Positions 32,670 to 42,300 of a DNA stretch of 63,136 bases are shown one piece after another. The stretch lies in the NCBI GenBank assembly GCA_947167315.1, contig CAMVHP010000002.1, positions 1 to 63,136 on the forward strand. Reading direction: 5' to 3'. Every line of letters starts with the position of its first letter. Within the stretch, counting starts at the first letter, position 1. The notes under the pieces are model-generated. The model saw only the letters and a program-made list of their open reading frames with translations, was not told where the DNA came from and made no database searches. This stretch comes from RGIG8782 sp017475895 (GTDB lineage Bacteria; Pseudomonadota; Alphaproteobacteria; Rickettsiales; UBA1997). The position numbers and the translations under genes were made by a program.

Positions 32670-33315
32670 TTTTCCATTCTAAAAAACTACTTTGTCTGCC
32701 TTCGGTTATTGCCTTCTGCTGATACTTTGTTTTAACCCACCAAGAGGGTTCCTGTTTTGTATTACTAATTAGTGAAAATGAGTGGTTATTACCAACTTTT
32801 TCCAAACTCCAGTCAACGTAACTATCTATATCACTTGCGAAAAATAATGTTCCACCAGTTTTTATTTTTTTTGATAACAGAATTAAAAAATCATCACCTA
32901 TTATTCTTCTTTTGTTTTGCTTTTTTTTAGGCCATGGATCCGGAAATAATATAAACACCTTGTCCAACACTTTATCCGGTAACGCTTCTAACAGAAGTCT
33001 AGCATCCCCATTAAATATACGTATATTTTCAATATTGTGTTGCTCCATTAAATTAAGTAAATTTAATACCCCCTTTGTGTAGGTTTCGCAACCAATATAG
33101 TTCACACTTTTAGTTTGTGGTGCTCTTTCGGCAATGCTTTCGCCATAGCCAAAACCTATTTCTAGGTAATTTGTGCCGTTGATATCAATGTTATTGATAT
33201 CAAAAGAGTACTTTGTTAATTTTTCATTCAGTTTATTTTTTACGTTTTCGTCAACACCACGACCATTTATCCTGCCAAAACTTCTAATATTTTTTTTGTT
33301 ATCTAATATAGGCAT
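32659..33315 (-). CDS. trmB: tRNA (guanine-N7-)-methyltransferase
   Basis: Methylates G46 of tRNA using S-adenosylmethionine. The 218-residue product has the SAM-binding EIGFGYGESI near 57-66. The signature FILFPDPWPKKKQNKRRII lies near 140, and the C-terminal YQQKAITEGRQS is close to the usual T-x-Y-E-x-K motif region. It overlaps the upstream TraX-like gene by 17 bases, so it is translated from the same transcript. Confidence 0.95.
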   Translation of the reverse strand: MPILDNKKNIRSFGRINGRGVDENVKNKLNEKLTKYSFDINNIDINGTNYLEIGFGYGESIAERAPQTKSVNYIGCETYTKGVLNLLNLMEQHNIENIRIFNGDARLLLEALPDKVLDKVFILFPDPWPKKKQNKRRIIGDDFLILLSKKIKTGGTLFFASDIDSYVDWSLEKVGNNHSFSLISNTKQEPSWWVKTKYQQKAITEGRQSSFLEWKIID

Positions 33316-34027
33316 ATATGATTGAAAAAATTAATAAATGTATAAAATATAATTCCAGTGAAAATCTTGATAGTATCATCAAAATAGTATTATTTTTGTT
33401 GTAGGTTTTGAATGAAAAATTATACAGCAATATGTATGTTAACACAATAAGTATAAGCAAAACTATTGAGTTTATAAGATTAAAATTAAAGTGAATTGTT
33501 TGATATATGTAGTACATTATAAATATTAGTGGTGCTGTGACTTTATCTTTTGGTGTTTTTATTTTATAGTTAAAAATTCTACCACACAGGATTAAAAACC
33601 AAAAGATTGCTCCGTATTCCAGAAATATATTTGTAAAGCCAGACAAAAGAAGGGTTATTGCACATATAAGCAAAAAAAATACATAATCATTTTTATATAT
33701 CTCTTCAATTTTATCCAATAGGTAGTACGATATGTAAAAATTGAACAACACATTTAATGGTAATGGATCATTTTCAATTAGGAGTTGAACGAATATAAAC
33801 AATAAAACGGCATAGATTAATATTCTATTATTATTGCTACTTTTTTTCCTGTTAAAACCATGTAAAACAGCAAAAATTATCATAGATGTTCTTCCGATTA
33901 CTCTCAATAATCTTGCGCTTGGTAAGAAGTAATAGCCGACATGGTCTATTACCATTAGGATAAAGGCTAAAGATTTATATATGTCATAGGTATTTAAATT
34001 ACCGTACTTTTTTAGTTTATCAAACAT
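33299..34027 (-). CDS. TraX-family membrane protein
   Basis: The 242-residue protein has about seven membrane helices. The opening DIYKSLAFILMVIDHVGYYF followed by LRVIGR matches TraX proteins, named for an F-plasmid pilin acetylase and related to the acyltransferase-3 fold. Chromosomal homologues are widespread and have unknown substrates. It begins 2 bases after the end of the coiled-coil gene upstream and overlaps trmB downstream, forming a three-gene minus-strand unit. No other conjugation genes are present. Confidence 0.8.
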   Translation of the reverse strand: MFDKLKKYGNLNTYDIYKSLAFILMVIDHVGYYFLPSARLLRVIGRTSMIIFAVLHGFNRKKSSNNNRILIYAVLLFIFVQLLIENDPLPLNVLFNFYISYYLLDKIEEIYKNDYVFFLLICAITLLLSGFTNIFLEYGAIFWFLILCGRIFNYKIKTPKDKVTAPLIFIMYYIYQTIHFNFNLINSIVLLILIVLTYILLYNFSFKTYNKNNTILMILSRFSLELYFIHLLIFSIIYAYIR

Positions 34028-34028
34028 T

Positions 34029-34871
34029 TTAATTAATGTTTTCCATTATTTCGTCTAGGATTAATGTGAAGTTGATCGAATTTTTGCATATACCATATGT
34101 TTCCTTAAATTTATCTCTATAATCACTGTTTTCTATTAATCTTATAACTTCAGTATAGTTTTTATATTTTATGTTTTTTTCAATATTGGTTATTAAAGCA
34201 TCTATTTTACTATTATCATTTTCATCATCGGTTATTTTTCTAATTTTGATATTGTCATCAATAAATGTTTTTAAAATATTTTGTTTTTGTTTGTTATTAT
34301 CTCTATTATTAATTGTTAATAATTGTTTATATTCCTCCTTAAAGACATCTATAATATTTACATCTTTTTCATCTGGTATTTTATATGCTTCTAACCTTAT
34401 TACAATGTCATATAATTGATTATCATTTTTTGTTAATGACTTAAGATATTCAAATTCATCAACAAAATCTTTATTCTCGCTGTGTAATCTATATATTTTG
34501 TATATTGTTGCCATTATTTGTAGATCCTTAGTGTTCTGAACCGGAGTTTTATTTCCAACTTTTATAATTTCTTCTTTGAGACTATTAACTTCTTCGTATA
34601 GTGTTAGCATCTCATTTCTTAAATAATTTAGCTCGTTTCTTAGCCCTTCAATTTTTAGGTTATTTTCCTCTCGGTATAGTGTGTCATCATTATTTATTTT
34701 TACTTGCTCTACACTAGTATTGCTTTTGTTGTTGAATTTAACTGTTGTTATCTTGTGTATTTTACCAATATTTTTGTAACCAAATAATGATATTGTTAAT
34801 AGAATCAATACAAAAATGATTCTTACAACCGTTTTCTTGTTTATTAAATCCTTAATTTTATTTAATTTCAT
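34029..34871 (-). CDS. Membrane-anchored coiled-coil protein, unknown
   Basis: The 280-residue product has a basic N-terminus, one membrane helix at about 14-31, a predicted coiled coil at about 68-103 (EGLRNELNYLRNEM, then EEVNSLKEEI) and a helical, Asn/Lys/Asp-rich C-terminal half. The plan of one transmembrane helix, a coiled coil and a helical C-terminus resembles alphaproteobacterial mitofilin-like proteins (COG4223), but no sequence motif confirms it and hem genes are not adjacent. ATG 34871 is preferred over TTG 34877. First gene of the TraX-trmB unit. Confidence 0.55.
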   Translation of the reverse strand: MKLNKIKDLINKKTVVRIIFVLILLTISLFGYKNIGKIHKITTVKFNNKSNTSVEQVKINNDDTLYREENNLKIEGLRNELNYLRNEMLTLYEEVNSLKEEIIKVGNKTPVQNTKDLQIMATIYKIYRLHSENKDFVDEFEYLKSLTKNDNQLYDIVIRLEAYKIPDEKDVNIIDVFKEEYKQLLTINNRDNNKQKQNILKTFIDDNIKIRKITDDENDNSKIDALITNIEKNIKYKNYTEVIRLIENSDYRDKFKETYGICKNSINFTLILDEIMENIN

Positions 34872-35068
34872 ATTCAAAATTTTTTAACATCCAACATATT
34901 TTTAATATTTTTTATTTAATTTCAATATTTTTTGTGGATACATTTTCCATAGTGTTTAGTTAAATGCTTTTTTAATGTAATGTTAATGTAAATTCTGTCA
35001 AGATTATAATAATTTCCTTGTTATTTTTAAATTAAAAAGTAAAATCATGTCATAAAAAAATATAAAAT

Positions 35069-37054
35069 ATGAAGTATATGAACAACGAAGAATTAAAATT
35101 AATGGCAAATGCCATAAGGTGTTTATCTCTTGACGCTGTAGCAAAGGCGAATTCTGGACATCCGGGATTACCGTTGGGTTTCGCTGATGTTGCAACGGTA
35201 CTATTTAGTGAATATTTGAAATTTTTACCGCAAAAACCAAATTGGGCCGACAGAGATAGATTTGTATTATCTGCTGGTCATGGTTCAATGCTGTTGTATT
35301 CTTTGTTGTATCTTACTGGTTACGAAGATTGTTCTTTAGAACAAATTAAAAATTTTAGACAACTACACTCTAAAACTGCTGGACATCCAGAATATGGCTA
35401 TCTAAATGGTATTGAAACCACGACGGGACCTTTGGGTCAAGGTGTGTCAAGCGCTGTTGGTATGGCTATTGCCGAGAAGCATCTAAAGGCAAGATTTAAT
35501 GATAAAATGGTAAACCACAAAATCTACTGTGTAGTTGGCGACGGTTGTCTTATGGAAGGTATAAGTTATGAAGCGCTGTCAATAGCCGGCAATTTGAAAC
35601 TGAACAACTTGGTTGTGCTTTGGGATAACAATGAAATTACCATAGATGGTAGCACTAGTATTACTAGAAATGAAAACATGAAGATGAGGATGGAATCAAT
35701 TGATTTTAAATATCTTGAGGCTGATGGACATGATTATGATTCCATTAAAACGGCTTTAACTGAAGCACAAAATAGTGATAAACCTGTATTTATATCTTTT
35801 AGAACAAAAATAGGTTATGGTTCACCGAAGGAATGCACCAATAAATGTCATGGTTCTCCAATACTTGGGGATGATTTGATAGCCACCAAAAAGAATATTG
35901 GTTGTGAAGGGTGGGGTGATTTTGAAATTCCAGAAAATGTGTTGAATTTATGGAGAAATGTAGCGAAAAGAAATGAAACAAAGTTTACCGAATGGAAAAA
36001 TAATGCTGAGAATGATGAGAAATTTGTTGAATTTTCAAGAGTTATAAAAAATGAATTGCCAGAGAATTGGAAAGAAAGATTGGAAAAATATAAGGAAGAA
36101 ATAATTAAAGAGAAGCCAAAAGAGGCCACAAGAAAGTCGTCGCAAAAGGCTCTGGAAATTTTAACCAGAAACATAGAAGAATTGGTTGGTGGTAGTGCAG
36201 ACTTGACCGGATCGGTTTTAACACAGACGGAAGCTACTAAAAAAGTTTTGAATGCTGAGAATTATGATGGCCGATATATAAACTATGGTATCAGAGAACA
36301 TGCTATGGCTGGTATAATGAATGGATTGGTATTGCATGGTGGTGTTATTCCCTATGCCGGAACATTCTGTTGTTTTGCTGACTACGAAAAACCATCTATA
36401 AGGTTGTCTGCGTTGATGAAATTACAAGTTTTATACATACTAACACACGATAGCATAGGACTTGGTGAAGATGGACCAACACATCAACCGGTTGAACATT
36501 TGGCTAGCTTAAGAGCAATTCCTAACCTAAATGTATTTAGACCGGCGGATCTGCAGGAAACAATCGATTGCTATGAAATAGCCATGGAGGAAAAGCATAC
36601 TCCGTCAGCCCTAATATTTTCAAGACAATCAGTACCATTTATAGATGACAAACCTGTTGAAAATATGGTTAAAAAAGGTGCTTATGTTTTAAGAGAAAAC
36701 GAAAATGCTAAAGTAACTCTGATAGCAACAGGTACAGAAGTTTCTCTAGCTCTTCAGGTTCAGGAGGAGTTGAGAAATAACAATATAGAGGCAAGAGTGG
36801 TTTCTGCTCCCTGTTTAGATATATTCGATAGACAACTAAAAACCTACAAGGATAAGGTGTTGGGCAAAAATACTTTAAGGGTTGCTATAGAGGCCGGTTC
36901 ATCCTATGGTTGGGATAGATACATTGGTGAAAATGGTTTGTTCTTTGGAATAAAGGACGACAAATTTGGTATATCTGCTCCAGCTGAAAAAGTTTATGAA
37001 TATTTTGGTTTAACAAAAGAGAATATAGTTAAGGTTATAAAAGTTAGTTTATAA
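35069..37054 (+). CDS. tkt: Transketolase
   Basis: A thiamine-diphosphate enzyme of the pentose phosphate pathway that moves two-carbon units between sugar phosphates. The product has 661 residues. The TPP motif VVGDGCLMEGISYEALSIAG ends in a WDNNEITIDG segment. The opening has AKANSGHPGLPLG, and the pyrimidine domain has GIREHAMAGIMNG and LTHDSIGLGEDGPTHQPVEH. All are transketolase hallmarks. The stop codon is immediately followed by the pfk ATG with no spacer, so translation is coupled to phosphofructokinase. Confidence 0.97.
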   Translation: MKYMNNEELKLMANAIRCLSLDAVAKANSGHPGLPLGFADVATVLFSEYLKFLPQKPNWADRDRFVLSAGHGSMLLYSLLYLTGYEDCSLEQIKNFRQLHSKTAGHPEYGYLNGIETTTGPLGQGVSSAVGMAIAEKHLKARFNDKMVNHKIYCVVGDGCLMEGISYEALSIAGNLKLNNLVVLWDNNEITIDGSTSITRNENMKMRMESIDFKYLEADGHDYDSIKTALTEAQNSDKPVFISFRTKIGYGSPKECTNKCHGSPILGDDLIATKKNIGCEGWGDFEIPENVLNLWRNVAKRNETKFTEWKNNAENDEKFVEFSRVIKNELPENWKERLEKYKEEIIKEKPKEATRKSSQKALEILTRNIEELVGGSADLTGSVLTQTEATKKVLNAENYDGRYINYGIREHAMAGIMNGLVLHGGVIPYAGTFCCFADYEKPSIRLSALMKLQVLYILTHDSIGLGEDGPTHQPVEHLASLRAIPNLNVFRPADLQETIDCYEIAMEEKHTPSALIFSRQSVPFIDDKPVENMVKKGAYVLRENENAKVTLIATGTEVSLALQVQEELRNNNIEARVVSAPCLDIFDRQLKTYKDKVLGKNTLRVAIEAGSSYGWDRYIGENGLFFGIKDDKFGISAPAEKVYEYFGLTKENIVKVIKVSL

Positions 37055-38140
37055 ATGGTCAAAGAGATTAAAAAAATAGCGATTCTAACCAGTGGTGGAG
37101 ATTGTGCTGGCTTGAATGCTGTAATGAATGCTGTTGTTAGACGGGCAACCGAAAAGGGAATAGAGGTATATGGAATACATGATGGTACATTTGGGTTAAT
37201 ATACCCAAATGTATCTTACAGAAGATTAACCGTAAAAGATTTTCAGAATGAATTTTCCTGTATAAAAAATGCCGGAACAATCTTGGGAAGTGTCAACAAT
37301 ATGAAGATGGAAAATAAATCATATCTGCAGTATGCTGATGCTTTTAGAAAAGGTGTTGAAGAACTTAGTATAAACTCAATTGTGGTTGTAGGCGGTGATG
37401 GGTCCGCTGCAATTATAAACGATTTTACTAAGGGAACCGACATAAACGTTGTTTTAATTCCAAAAACCATAGATAATGACACACCCTATACGGAATATTC
37501 AATAGGTTTTGATACCGCAAGAAATGTTTGTATGGAGATGTTGGATATGATACAGACAACCGCTTCAAGTCATCATAGAATTATGGTGGTGGAGGTTATG
37601 GGACGAGATGCTGGACATTTAGCTCTACACTCAGCAATAGCAGCATCTGCTAATGTGTGTCTAATCCCTGAAATACCCTATAGGTATGATAATGTTGTAA
37701 GAAAAATAAGAGAGATTAAAGATCAGGGTATAAATTATTCACTTGTGGTTGTATCTGAAGGTTGTAAAACTGAAAATGACGAAATAATTCATGTGAAAAG
37801 AAGCAACGGTATGAAAAGCTATTGTGGCTTTGGCAATTATCTTGCCAATAAACTTGAAGGTGAAGGTAATGATTTTATTGTAAGATCAACAACATTGGGA
37901 CATCTGCAGAGGGGTGGAAGGCCAAGTTGTTTCGATAGGATAACTGCCGCAAGATTTGGAGTTCACGCTGTTGATATAATATGCGAAGGAAAAAGTAGAA
38001 GGATGGTGGCCTTAAAGGATGGAAAAATAGTTGATGTTGATCTTGAAGAGGCGGTAAAAACTGGGTCGCAATTTGTTGATAAACATGGTGATCTGGTGGA
38101 TACGGCAAAAGCTTTGGGGATTTACGTTGGGGAAATTTAA
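37055..38140 (+). CDS. pfkA: 6-phosphofructokinase
   Basis: Phosphorylates fructose 6-phosphate to the 1,6-bisphosphate. The 361-residue product has the donor loop VGGDGSAA (G113-G114-D115-G116-S117), the catalytic PKTIDNDTPYTEYSIGFDTA with K137, and VMGRDAGHLALHSA and GHLQRGGRPSCFDR. Gly at 116, where PPi-dependent enzymes usually have Asp, points to ATP as donor. Lys at 137 is shared with PPi-type and group III ATP enzymes, where E. coli PfkA has Gly. It therefore belongs to the mixed group, and donor choice is inferred. It follows tkt with zero spacing. Confidence 0.93.
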   Translation: MVKEIKKIAILTSGGDCAGLNAVMNAVVRRATEKGIEVYGIHDGTFGLIYPNVSYRRLTVKDFQNEFSCIKNAGTILGSVNNMKMENKSYLQYADAFRKGVEELSINSIVVVGGDGSAAIINDFTKGTDINVVLIPKTIDNDTPYTEYSIGFDTARNVCMEMLDMIQTTASSHHRIMVVEVMGRDAGHLALHSAIAASANVCLIPEIPYRYDNVVRKIREIKDQGINYSLVVVSEGCKTENDEIIHVKRSNGMKSYCGFGNYLANKLEGEGNDFIVRSTTLGHLQRGGRPSCFDRITAARFGVHAVDIICEGKSRRMVALKDGKIVDVDLEEAVKTGSQFVDKHGDLVDTAKALGIYVGEI

Positions 38141-38164
38141 TAAAATTATAATTTACTTTTCCGT

Positions 38165-38620
38165 ATGAAAATTAACATAATAACCATTGGTAGTTTTGGA
38201 AAAAATGACGAATACTCTTCACTTTTTAAAGAGTATAGGAAACGTTTACCTTGGAATATTAATTTGTTGGAGCTGAAGAATTGTAGAAGCGATAATGTGA
38301 CAGAGAGAGTTGAGAAGGAAGGAATTGAACTTTTAAAAAACAGGGTAAAGGGTAATAAATTGATCGTGCTGGATGAAAGAGGTGAAATAACAACTACAAA
38401 TAAATTTGAAAATGTTTGTAGAAATTTTATTGAGACATCCGGAGGTATAGATTTTATAATTGGAGGATCCGACGGTCTTTCACAAAAGGTTAGAGACGAA
38501 GCAGATTTTGTATTGTCGTTTGGCAAAATGGTATTTCCACATCTCATGGTTAGGGTTATGTTGATTGAACAGCTGTACAGAGTTTATACCATCGAAAGTG
38601 GACATCCATATCATAAATAG
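38165..38620 (+). CDS. rlmH: 23S rRNA (pseudouridine(1915)-N(3))-methyltransferase RlmH
   Basis: A SPOUT-fold methyltransferase acting on helix 69 of 23S rRNA. The 151-residue length is typical. LDERGE, FIIGGSDGLSQKVRDEAD and FPHLMVRVMLIEQLYRVYTI with the terminal HPYHK are nearly diagnostic; the C-terminal trefoil knot binds SAM. It follows pfk by 24 bases and converges with the LolC/E gene. Confidence 0.96.
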   Translation: MKINIITIGSFGKNDEYSSLFKEYRKRLPWNINLLELKNCRSDNVTERVEKEGIELLKNRVKGNKLIVLDERGEITTTNKFENVCRNFIETSGGIDFIIGGSDGLSQKVRDEADFVLSFGKMVFPHLMVRVMLIEQLYRVYTIESGHPYHK

Positions 38621-38640
38621 TAGGTTTATTTACCACATTC

Positions 38641-39900
38641 TTATTCATACCTTAAAATCTCTGCTGGAGATGTTAGGCTGGCCTTGTGAGCTGGGTACAG
38701 AGTGGCTAAAAATGATAAAAGAATTGACATTGATGATATTAAGATAACATCACTAATGAAGACCTTTGATGGTAATTGTGATAGAAAATAGATAGTTGGA
38801 TTGAAAAGATTTAATCCAAAAATATTTTCTAAAAAATGCCTAATGTTTTCAATATTATAGGCAAAAAGTGTTCCCAATGCTGTTCCGATGAATGTTCCCA
38901 CAACACCAATGGTGGTTCCGCAAATAAAAAATATTCTCATTATGCCACCGTTACTGACTCCAATGGTCTTTAGAATTGCTATTTGTTTATTTTTATCCAT
39001 AACCATCATAATTAGACTGGATATGATATTAAACACTGCTATGATTATTATTAACGTCAATATTAAAAACATAACGTTTCTTTCAATATTTAGAGCCGAT
39101 ATTAAGCTGGAGTTGGCGTCTTTCCAATCGATTAGGCTAAAATCATAATCATCATTTAGGGCGTTAACTATTTTATCGTAGGTTTCATCAATGGTTTGTT
39201 GATTTTCAACAAAAATTTCTAGAGCACTGGCTGAATTTTTGTAGTTAAATTGTTTTTGCGCCATACTAAAGGGGATAAAAACAATCATGGAATCGTATTC
39301 ATATGCTCCACTGGAAAAAATACCGATTACTCTATAGGTTTTCATTTTTGGTATTATTCCAATTACTGTTGGATTAACCTCCGGAGATATAACCTTCACA
39401 TTATCACCTATGGAAAGATTTAAACTCATGGCCATTTGATTGCCGATAATTATTCCTGTTTCATTGTCGAAATTTTCAAGCTCTTCAACATTATCGATGA
39501 TCAGATTATTATATATTTCACTTTTGTTTTTTAAATCATTTAATAAAATACCCTTTACTAATCCGCCAACAGCCTTTTTTTCGCTGGTTATCATAACCTG
39601 ATTTTCTATTATGGGATTGACAGTTTTTACATTGTCAAGCTCTCCGATTATTTTTAACATGTCCTTATACTGGTATTTTGATTCATTTTTTGGAAAAACA
39701 CTCAAATGTGCATTTATGCCGATTATTTTACTGACAAGTTCTTCTCTAAAACCATTCATTACTGACATAACAACTATGAGTGTAGCCACTCCTAGTATTA
39801 TGCCTATAAATGAAAACAGAGCTGTAACCGATATAAACTTTTCTCTTCTCTTTGCCTTTAGGTATCTGAATGCTATAAAGAATTCCAATCTAGAAAACAC
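38641..39900 (-). CDS. lolC: Lipoprotein-releasing ABC transporter permease LolC/E
   Basis: An inner-membrane permease of the LolCDE complex, which extracts lipoproteins for transfer to the outer membrane. The 419-residue product has an N-terminal helix preceded by FIAFRYLKAKRREKFISV, a large periplasmic domain (about 45-265) and three C-terminal helices of the FtsX type ending in PAHKASLTSPAEILRYE. LolC and LolE cannot be separated by reading, and many alphaproteobacteria have a single LolC/E. The LolD ATPase is not adjacent. It starts 2 bases after the coaX stop, so the two are co-transcribed. Confidence 0.9.
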   Translation of the reverse strand: MFSRLEFFIAFRYLKAKRREKFISVTALFSFIGIILGVATLIVVMSVMNGFREELVSKIIGINAHLSVFPKNESKYQYKDMLKIIGELDNVKTVNPIIENQVMITSEKKAVGGLVKGILLNDLKNKSEIYNNLIIDNVEELENFDNETGIIIGNQMAMSLNLSIGDNVKVISPEVNPTVIGIIPKMKTYRVIGIFSSGAYEYDSMIVFIPFSMAQKQFNYKNSASALEIFVENQQTIDETYDKIVNALNDDYDFSLIDWKDANSSLISALNIERNVMFLILTLIIIIAVFNIISSLIMMVMDKNKQIAILKTIGVSNGGIMRIFFICGTTIGVVGTFIGTALGTLFAYNIENIRHFLENIFGLNLFNPTIYFLSQLPSKVFISDVILISSMSILLSFLATLYPAHKASLTSPAEILRYE

Positions 39901-39902
39901 CG

Positions 39903-40664
39903 CTATTTCTCCACATTAAATTTGTATATTTTATATATTCCATTAACCGTTAAATCTGGTATAACTTTTGTTATAAAATTCAATTTGTCTATGAAAATAT
40001 TTGAGTATCCTCCGGTCATTATAACCTTTAAATCCTGATTTTTAAGTTCGTTTTTTATTGAATTAACAATTTCCTTTAGAATACCTATATAACCGTAATA
40101 CACACCAGATCTAACAGCTTCTTCCGTTGTTTGTCCTATAACTCTCTTTGGTTTAACAAAATCAACATGGGGTATTTTATCACATTTAGTGACAATAGAA
40201 TTGATGCAGGTGTCAAAACCACTCATAAAGGATACTCCTTCGAAATTACCACCTTTCGACACTACACTAAACGTAGTTGTTGTTCCCATGTCTATTATTA
40301 TGAAATTTTCTTTGTATAAATCTATACAATTAAATATGTTAGCCTTTAGGTCTGAACCCAAATCTTTTTTTGCCTTAAAATTTAACTTGTTTTTTTTATC
40401 ATCCACATCAAACATTTTTAGTTTATTGTACCTGCAATACTCTTTTTCTATTTGTTTTATACTTTCAACAACCGAAGATACAAGTACGACATCCATATCT
40501 TTTACGCTAATTCCATTCAGTTTGAATAGATTATTCAGAATAGAATTAAACTCCTTGTAGCTGGTTATATGTGAGTCTAAAATTCTACAAACAAATTTGA
40601 TTGTGTTGCCATCCCTAACCATGACACCGGTAGATGTGTTGCCGGTCTCGAATATAAGTATCAT
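39903..40664 (-). CDS. coaX: Type III pantothenate kinase
   Basis: The first step of coenzyme A synthesis. The 253-residue product has the ASKHA-fold phosphate motif FETGNTSTG at the N-terminus (Glu replacing the usual Asp of D-x-GNT), DMGTTTTFSVV as the second phosphate loop, and MSGFDTCINSIVTKC near where G-G-x-I-x-P-G usually sits. VIMTGGYSNIF is the adenosine motif. The N-terminal D to E substitution and the loss of G-G-x-I-x-P-G make it divergent. ATG 40664 is chosen; the longer frame overlaps the divergent psd region without support. Confidence 0.82.
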   Translation of the reverse strand: MILIFETGNTSTGVMVRDGNTIKFVCRILDSHITSYKEFNSILNNLFKLNGISVKDMDVVLVSSVVESIKQIEKEYCRYNKLKMFDVDDKKNKLNFKAKKDLGSDLKANIFNCIDLYKENFIIIDMGTTTTFSVVSKGGNFEGVSFMSGFDTCINSIVTKCDKIPHVDFVKPKRVIGQTTEEAVRSGVYYGYIGILKEIVNSIKNELKNQDLKVIMTGGYSNIFIDKLNFITKVIPDLTVNGIYKIYKFNVEK

Positions 40665-40785
40665 TGTGAGAAAAAATATAATTATATCAACATGTAATAT
40701 ATAATATTTATTTTTAAAATCAATAATTTTATTGATTTTAAAAAATATAAGAATAGTATCTGGGCAGGTTAATAAAAATAAACAA

Positions 40786-41466
40786 ATGTCATCGATAAAA
40801 AGTACTATAAATAGAGTAGTTATGCCAATAAGCACGGAGGGATACAGTATAATAGTGTTCGTGGCGGTTTTGGCTTGTGTATGTTCTCTAATATCAAGGG
40901 TTTTAGCGTCAATAGTATTTGTAATATTGTCTTTGTGTGTTTATTTCTTTAGAGATCCAAATAGAGTTATAAACGATGACGAGGAAGTTTTGGTGGCTCC
41001 TGCAGATGGTACTGTAGATGCCATAGAAAAAGTTTCGCCACCGGAAGAATTGGAGATGAATGAAGATATTGAATGGACTAGAATAAGTATATTTTTAAGT
41101 GTTTTTAATGTTCATATACAGAGAATGCCTTATGACGGAAAAATAAAAAAACTACACTATAGAGAAGGTAAGTTTTTGAATGTGTCCGTTGACAAATATA
41201 GTAAAGATAATGAAAGACAATCTTGTGTTTTGGAGATTGAAAACAACATACAGATACCAATAGTTCAAATAGCCGGAATGGTGGCAAGAAGAATAGTTTG
41301 TAACTTGAATGTGGGCCAAGAGGTTAAAAAGGGCGATAAATATGGTATCATTAAGTTTGGTAGTAGAGTTGATATTTATTTACCAGATGATATAGTACCA
41401 GCGGTAAAAGTTGGTCAAACAATGATTGCTGGTGAAAGCGTAATAGCAAAGATTAAAAATAATTAA
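40786..41466 (+). CDS. psd: Phosphatidylserine decarboxylase proenzyme
   Basis: Makes phosphatidylethanolamine from phosphatidylserine at the inner membrane. The 226-residue product is of the short (Psd-A) type. It has an N-terminal hydrophobic anchor (about 20-52), FFRDPNR, then VAPADGTV, FLSVFNVHIQRMP and the self-cleavage site KFGSRVD, where G192-S193 is cut to create the pyruvoyl group on the small subunit. ATG 40786 is chosen; a TTG 54 bases earlier is possible. It is followed by pssA, completing the two-step PE pathway. Confidence 0.95.
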   Translation: MSSIKSTINRVVMPISTEGYSIIVFVAVLACVCSLISRVLASIVFVILSLCVYFFRDPNRVINDDEEVLVAPADGTVDAIEKVSPPEELEMNEDIEWTRISIFLSVFNVHIQRMPYDGKIKKLHYREGKFLNVSVDKYSKDNERQSCVLEIENNIQIPIVQIAGMVARRIVCNLNVGQEVKKGDKYGIIKFGSRVDIYLPDDIVPAVKVGQTMIAGESVIAKIKNN

Positions 41467-41505
41467 TTTTAATAATTATAACAACAATATGAATGAGGAA
41501 TAGTC

Positions 41506-42279
41506 ATGGAAAAAGAAGAACAAAGCAGTTTTGAGATTTATAAGTTAATACCTCATATGATAACAATGTCGGCATTGTGTCTGGGTCTGTTTGCTGTAAG
41601 ATTAGCAATAATCGGTAATTTTGAAGCAGCAGGTATATGTGTTATTATATCCTGTTTATGTGATGGTATAGATGGAAATGTTGCCAGAAGATTAAACGCT
41701 TCCAGTGAATTTGGAGCACAGATGGATTCATTAGCAGATTTCTTTAACTTCGGTATTGCTCCGGGATTTATAGTTTACTTCTGGAAAATGGAAGAGTTTG
41801 ATGCTATAAAAAAAGTTGCTTGGTTTCCGGTTTTACTGTTGGCAATATGCATGGCGATAAGATTAGCAAGATTTAATGTTGCTCTCACAAATGAAGATCA
41901 TGAAAATCCATTAAATAAATACTTTTTTAAAGGTGTTCCTGCTCCAATGGCAGCTTCTTTGGTTTTGTTTCCTATGGTTGTTAGTTTTGAGTTTCCAGAA
42001 TTTACAATATTTTCAAATCCTTTGTTTGTGATAATAAACACAACAGTTGTCGCTCTATTGGCTGGTAGTGTAATTCCTACACCGTGTTTGAAGAAAGTAA
42101 AATTTAAATCTTCACAGAAGCAACTGTTGTTGATGACAATAGGTGTTTTGTTGATTGGATTATTGATAAAAGTTTGGTTGTTCAGTTCAATTATTTGTTT
42201 CATGTATATAATTATGATATTTATTGGTTGGGGATACTACTATAAGTTTTACAAAGAATTAAATGGAAATAAAAAATAA
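41506..42279 (+). CDS. pssA: CDP-diacylglycerol-serine O-phosphatidyltransferase
   Basis: Forms phosphatidylserine from CDP-diacylglycerol and serine. The 257-residue membrane protein has the CDP-alcohol phosphatidyltransferase motif D-G-x2-A-R-x8-G-x3-D-x3-D, seen as DGNVARRLNASSEFGAQMDS followed by LAD, and about seven or eight hydrophobic helices. It lies 39 bases downstream of psd with a GAGGAA ribosome-binding site. Together they supply phosphatidylethanolamine. Confidence 0.95.
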   Translation: MEKEEQSSFEIYKLIPHMITMSALCLGLFAVRLAIIGNFEAAGICVIISCLCDGIDGNVARRLNASSEFGAQMDSLADFFNFGIAPGFIVYFWKMEEFDAIKKVAWFPVLLLAICMAIRLARFNVALTNEDHENPLNKYFFKGVPAPMAASLVLFPMVVSFEFPEFTIFSNPLFVIINTTVVALLAGSVIPTPCLKKVKFKSSQKQLLLMTIGVLLIGLLIKVWLFSSIICFMYIIMIFIGWGYYYKFYKELNGNKK

Positions 42280-42300
42280 CAGAAAAAGTACAGTATCGTT

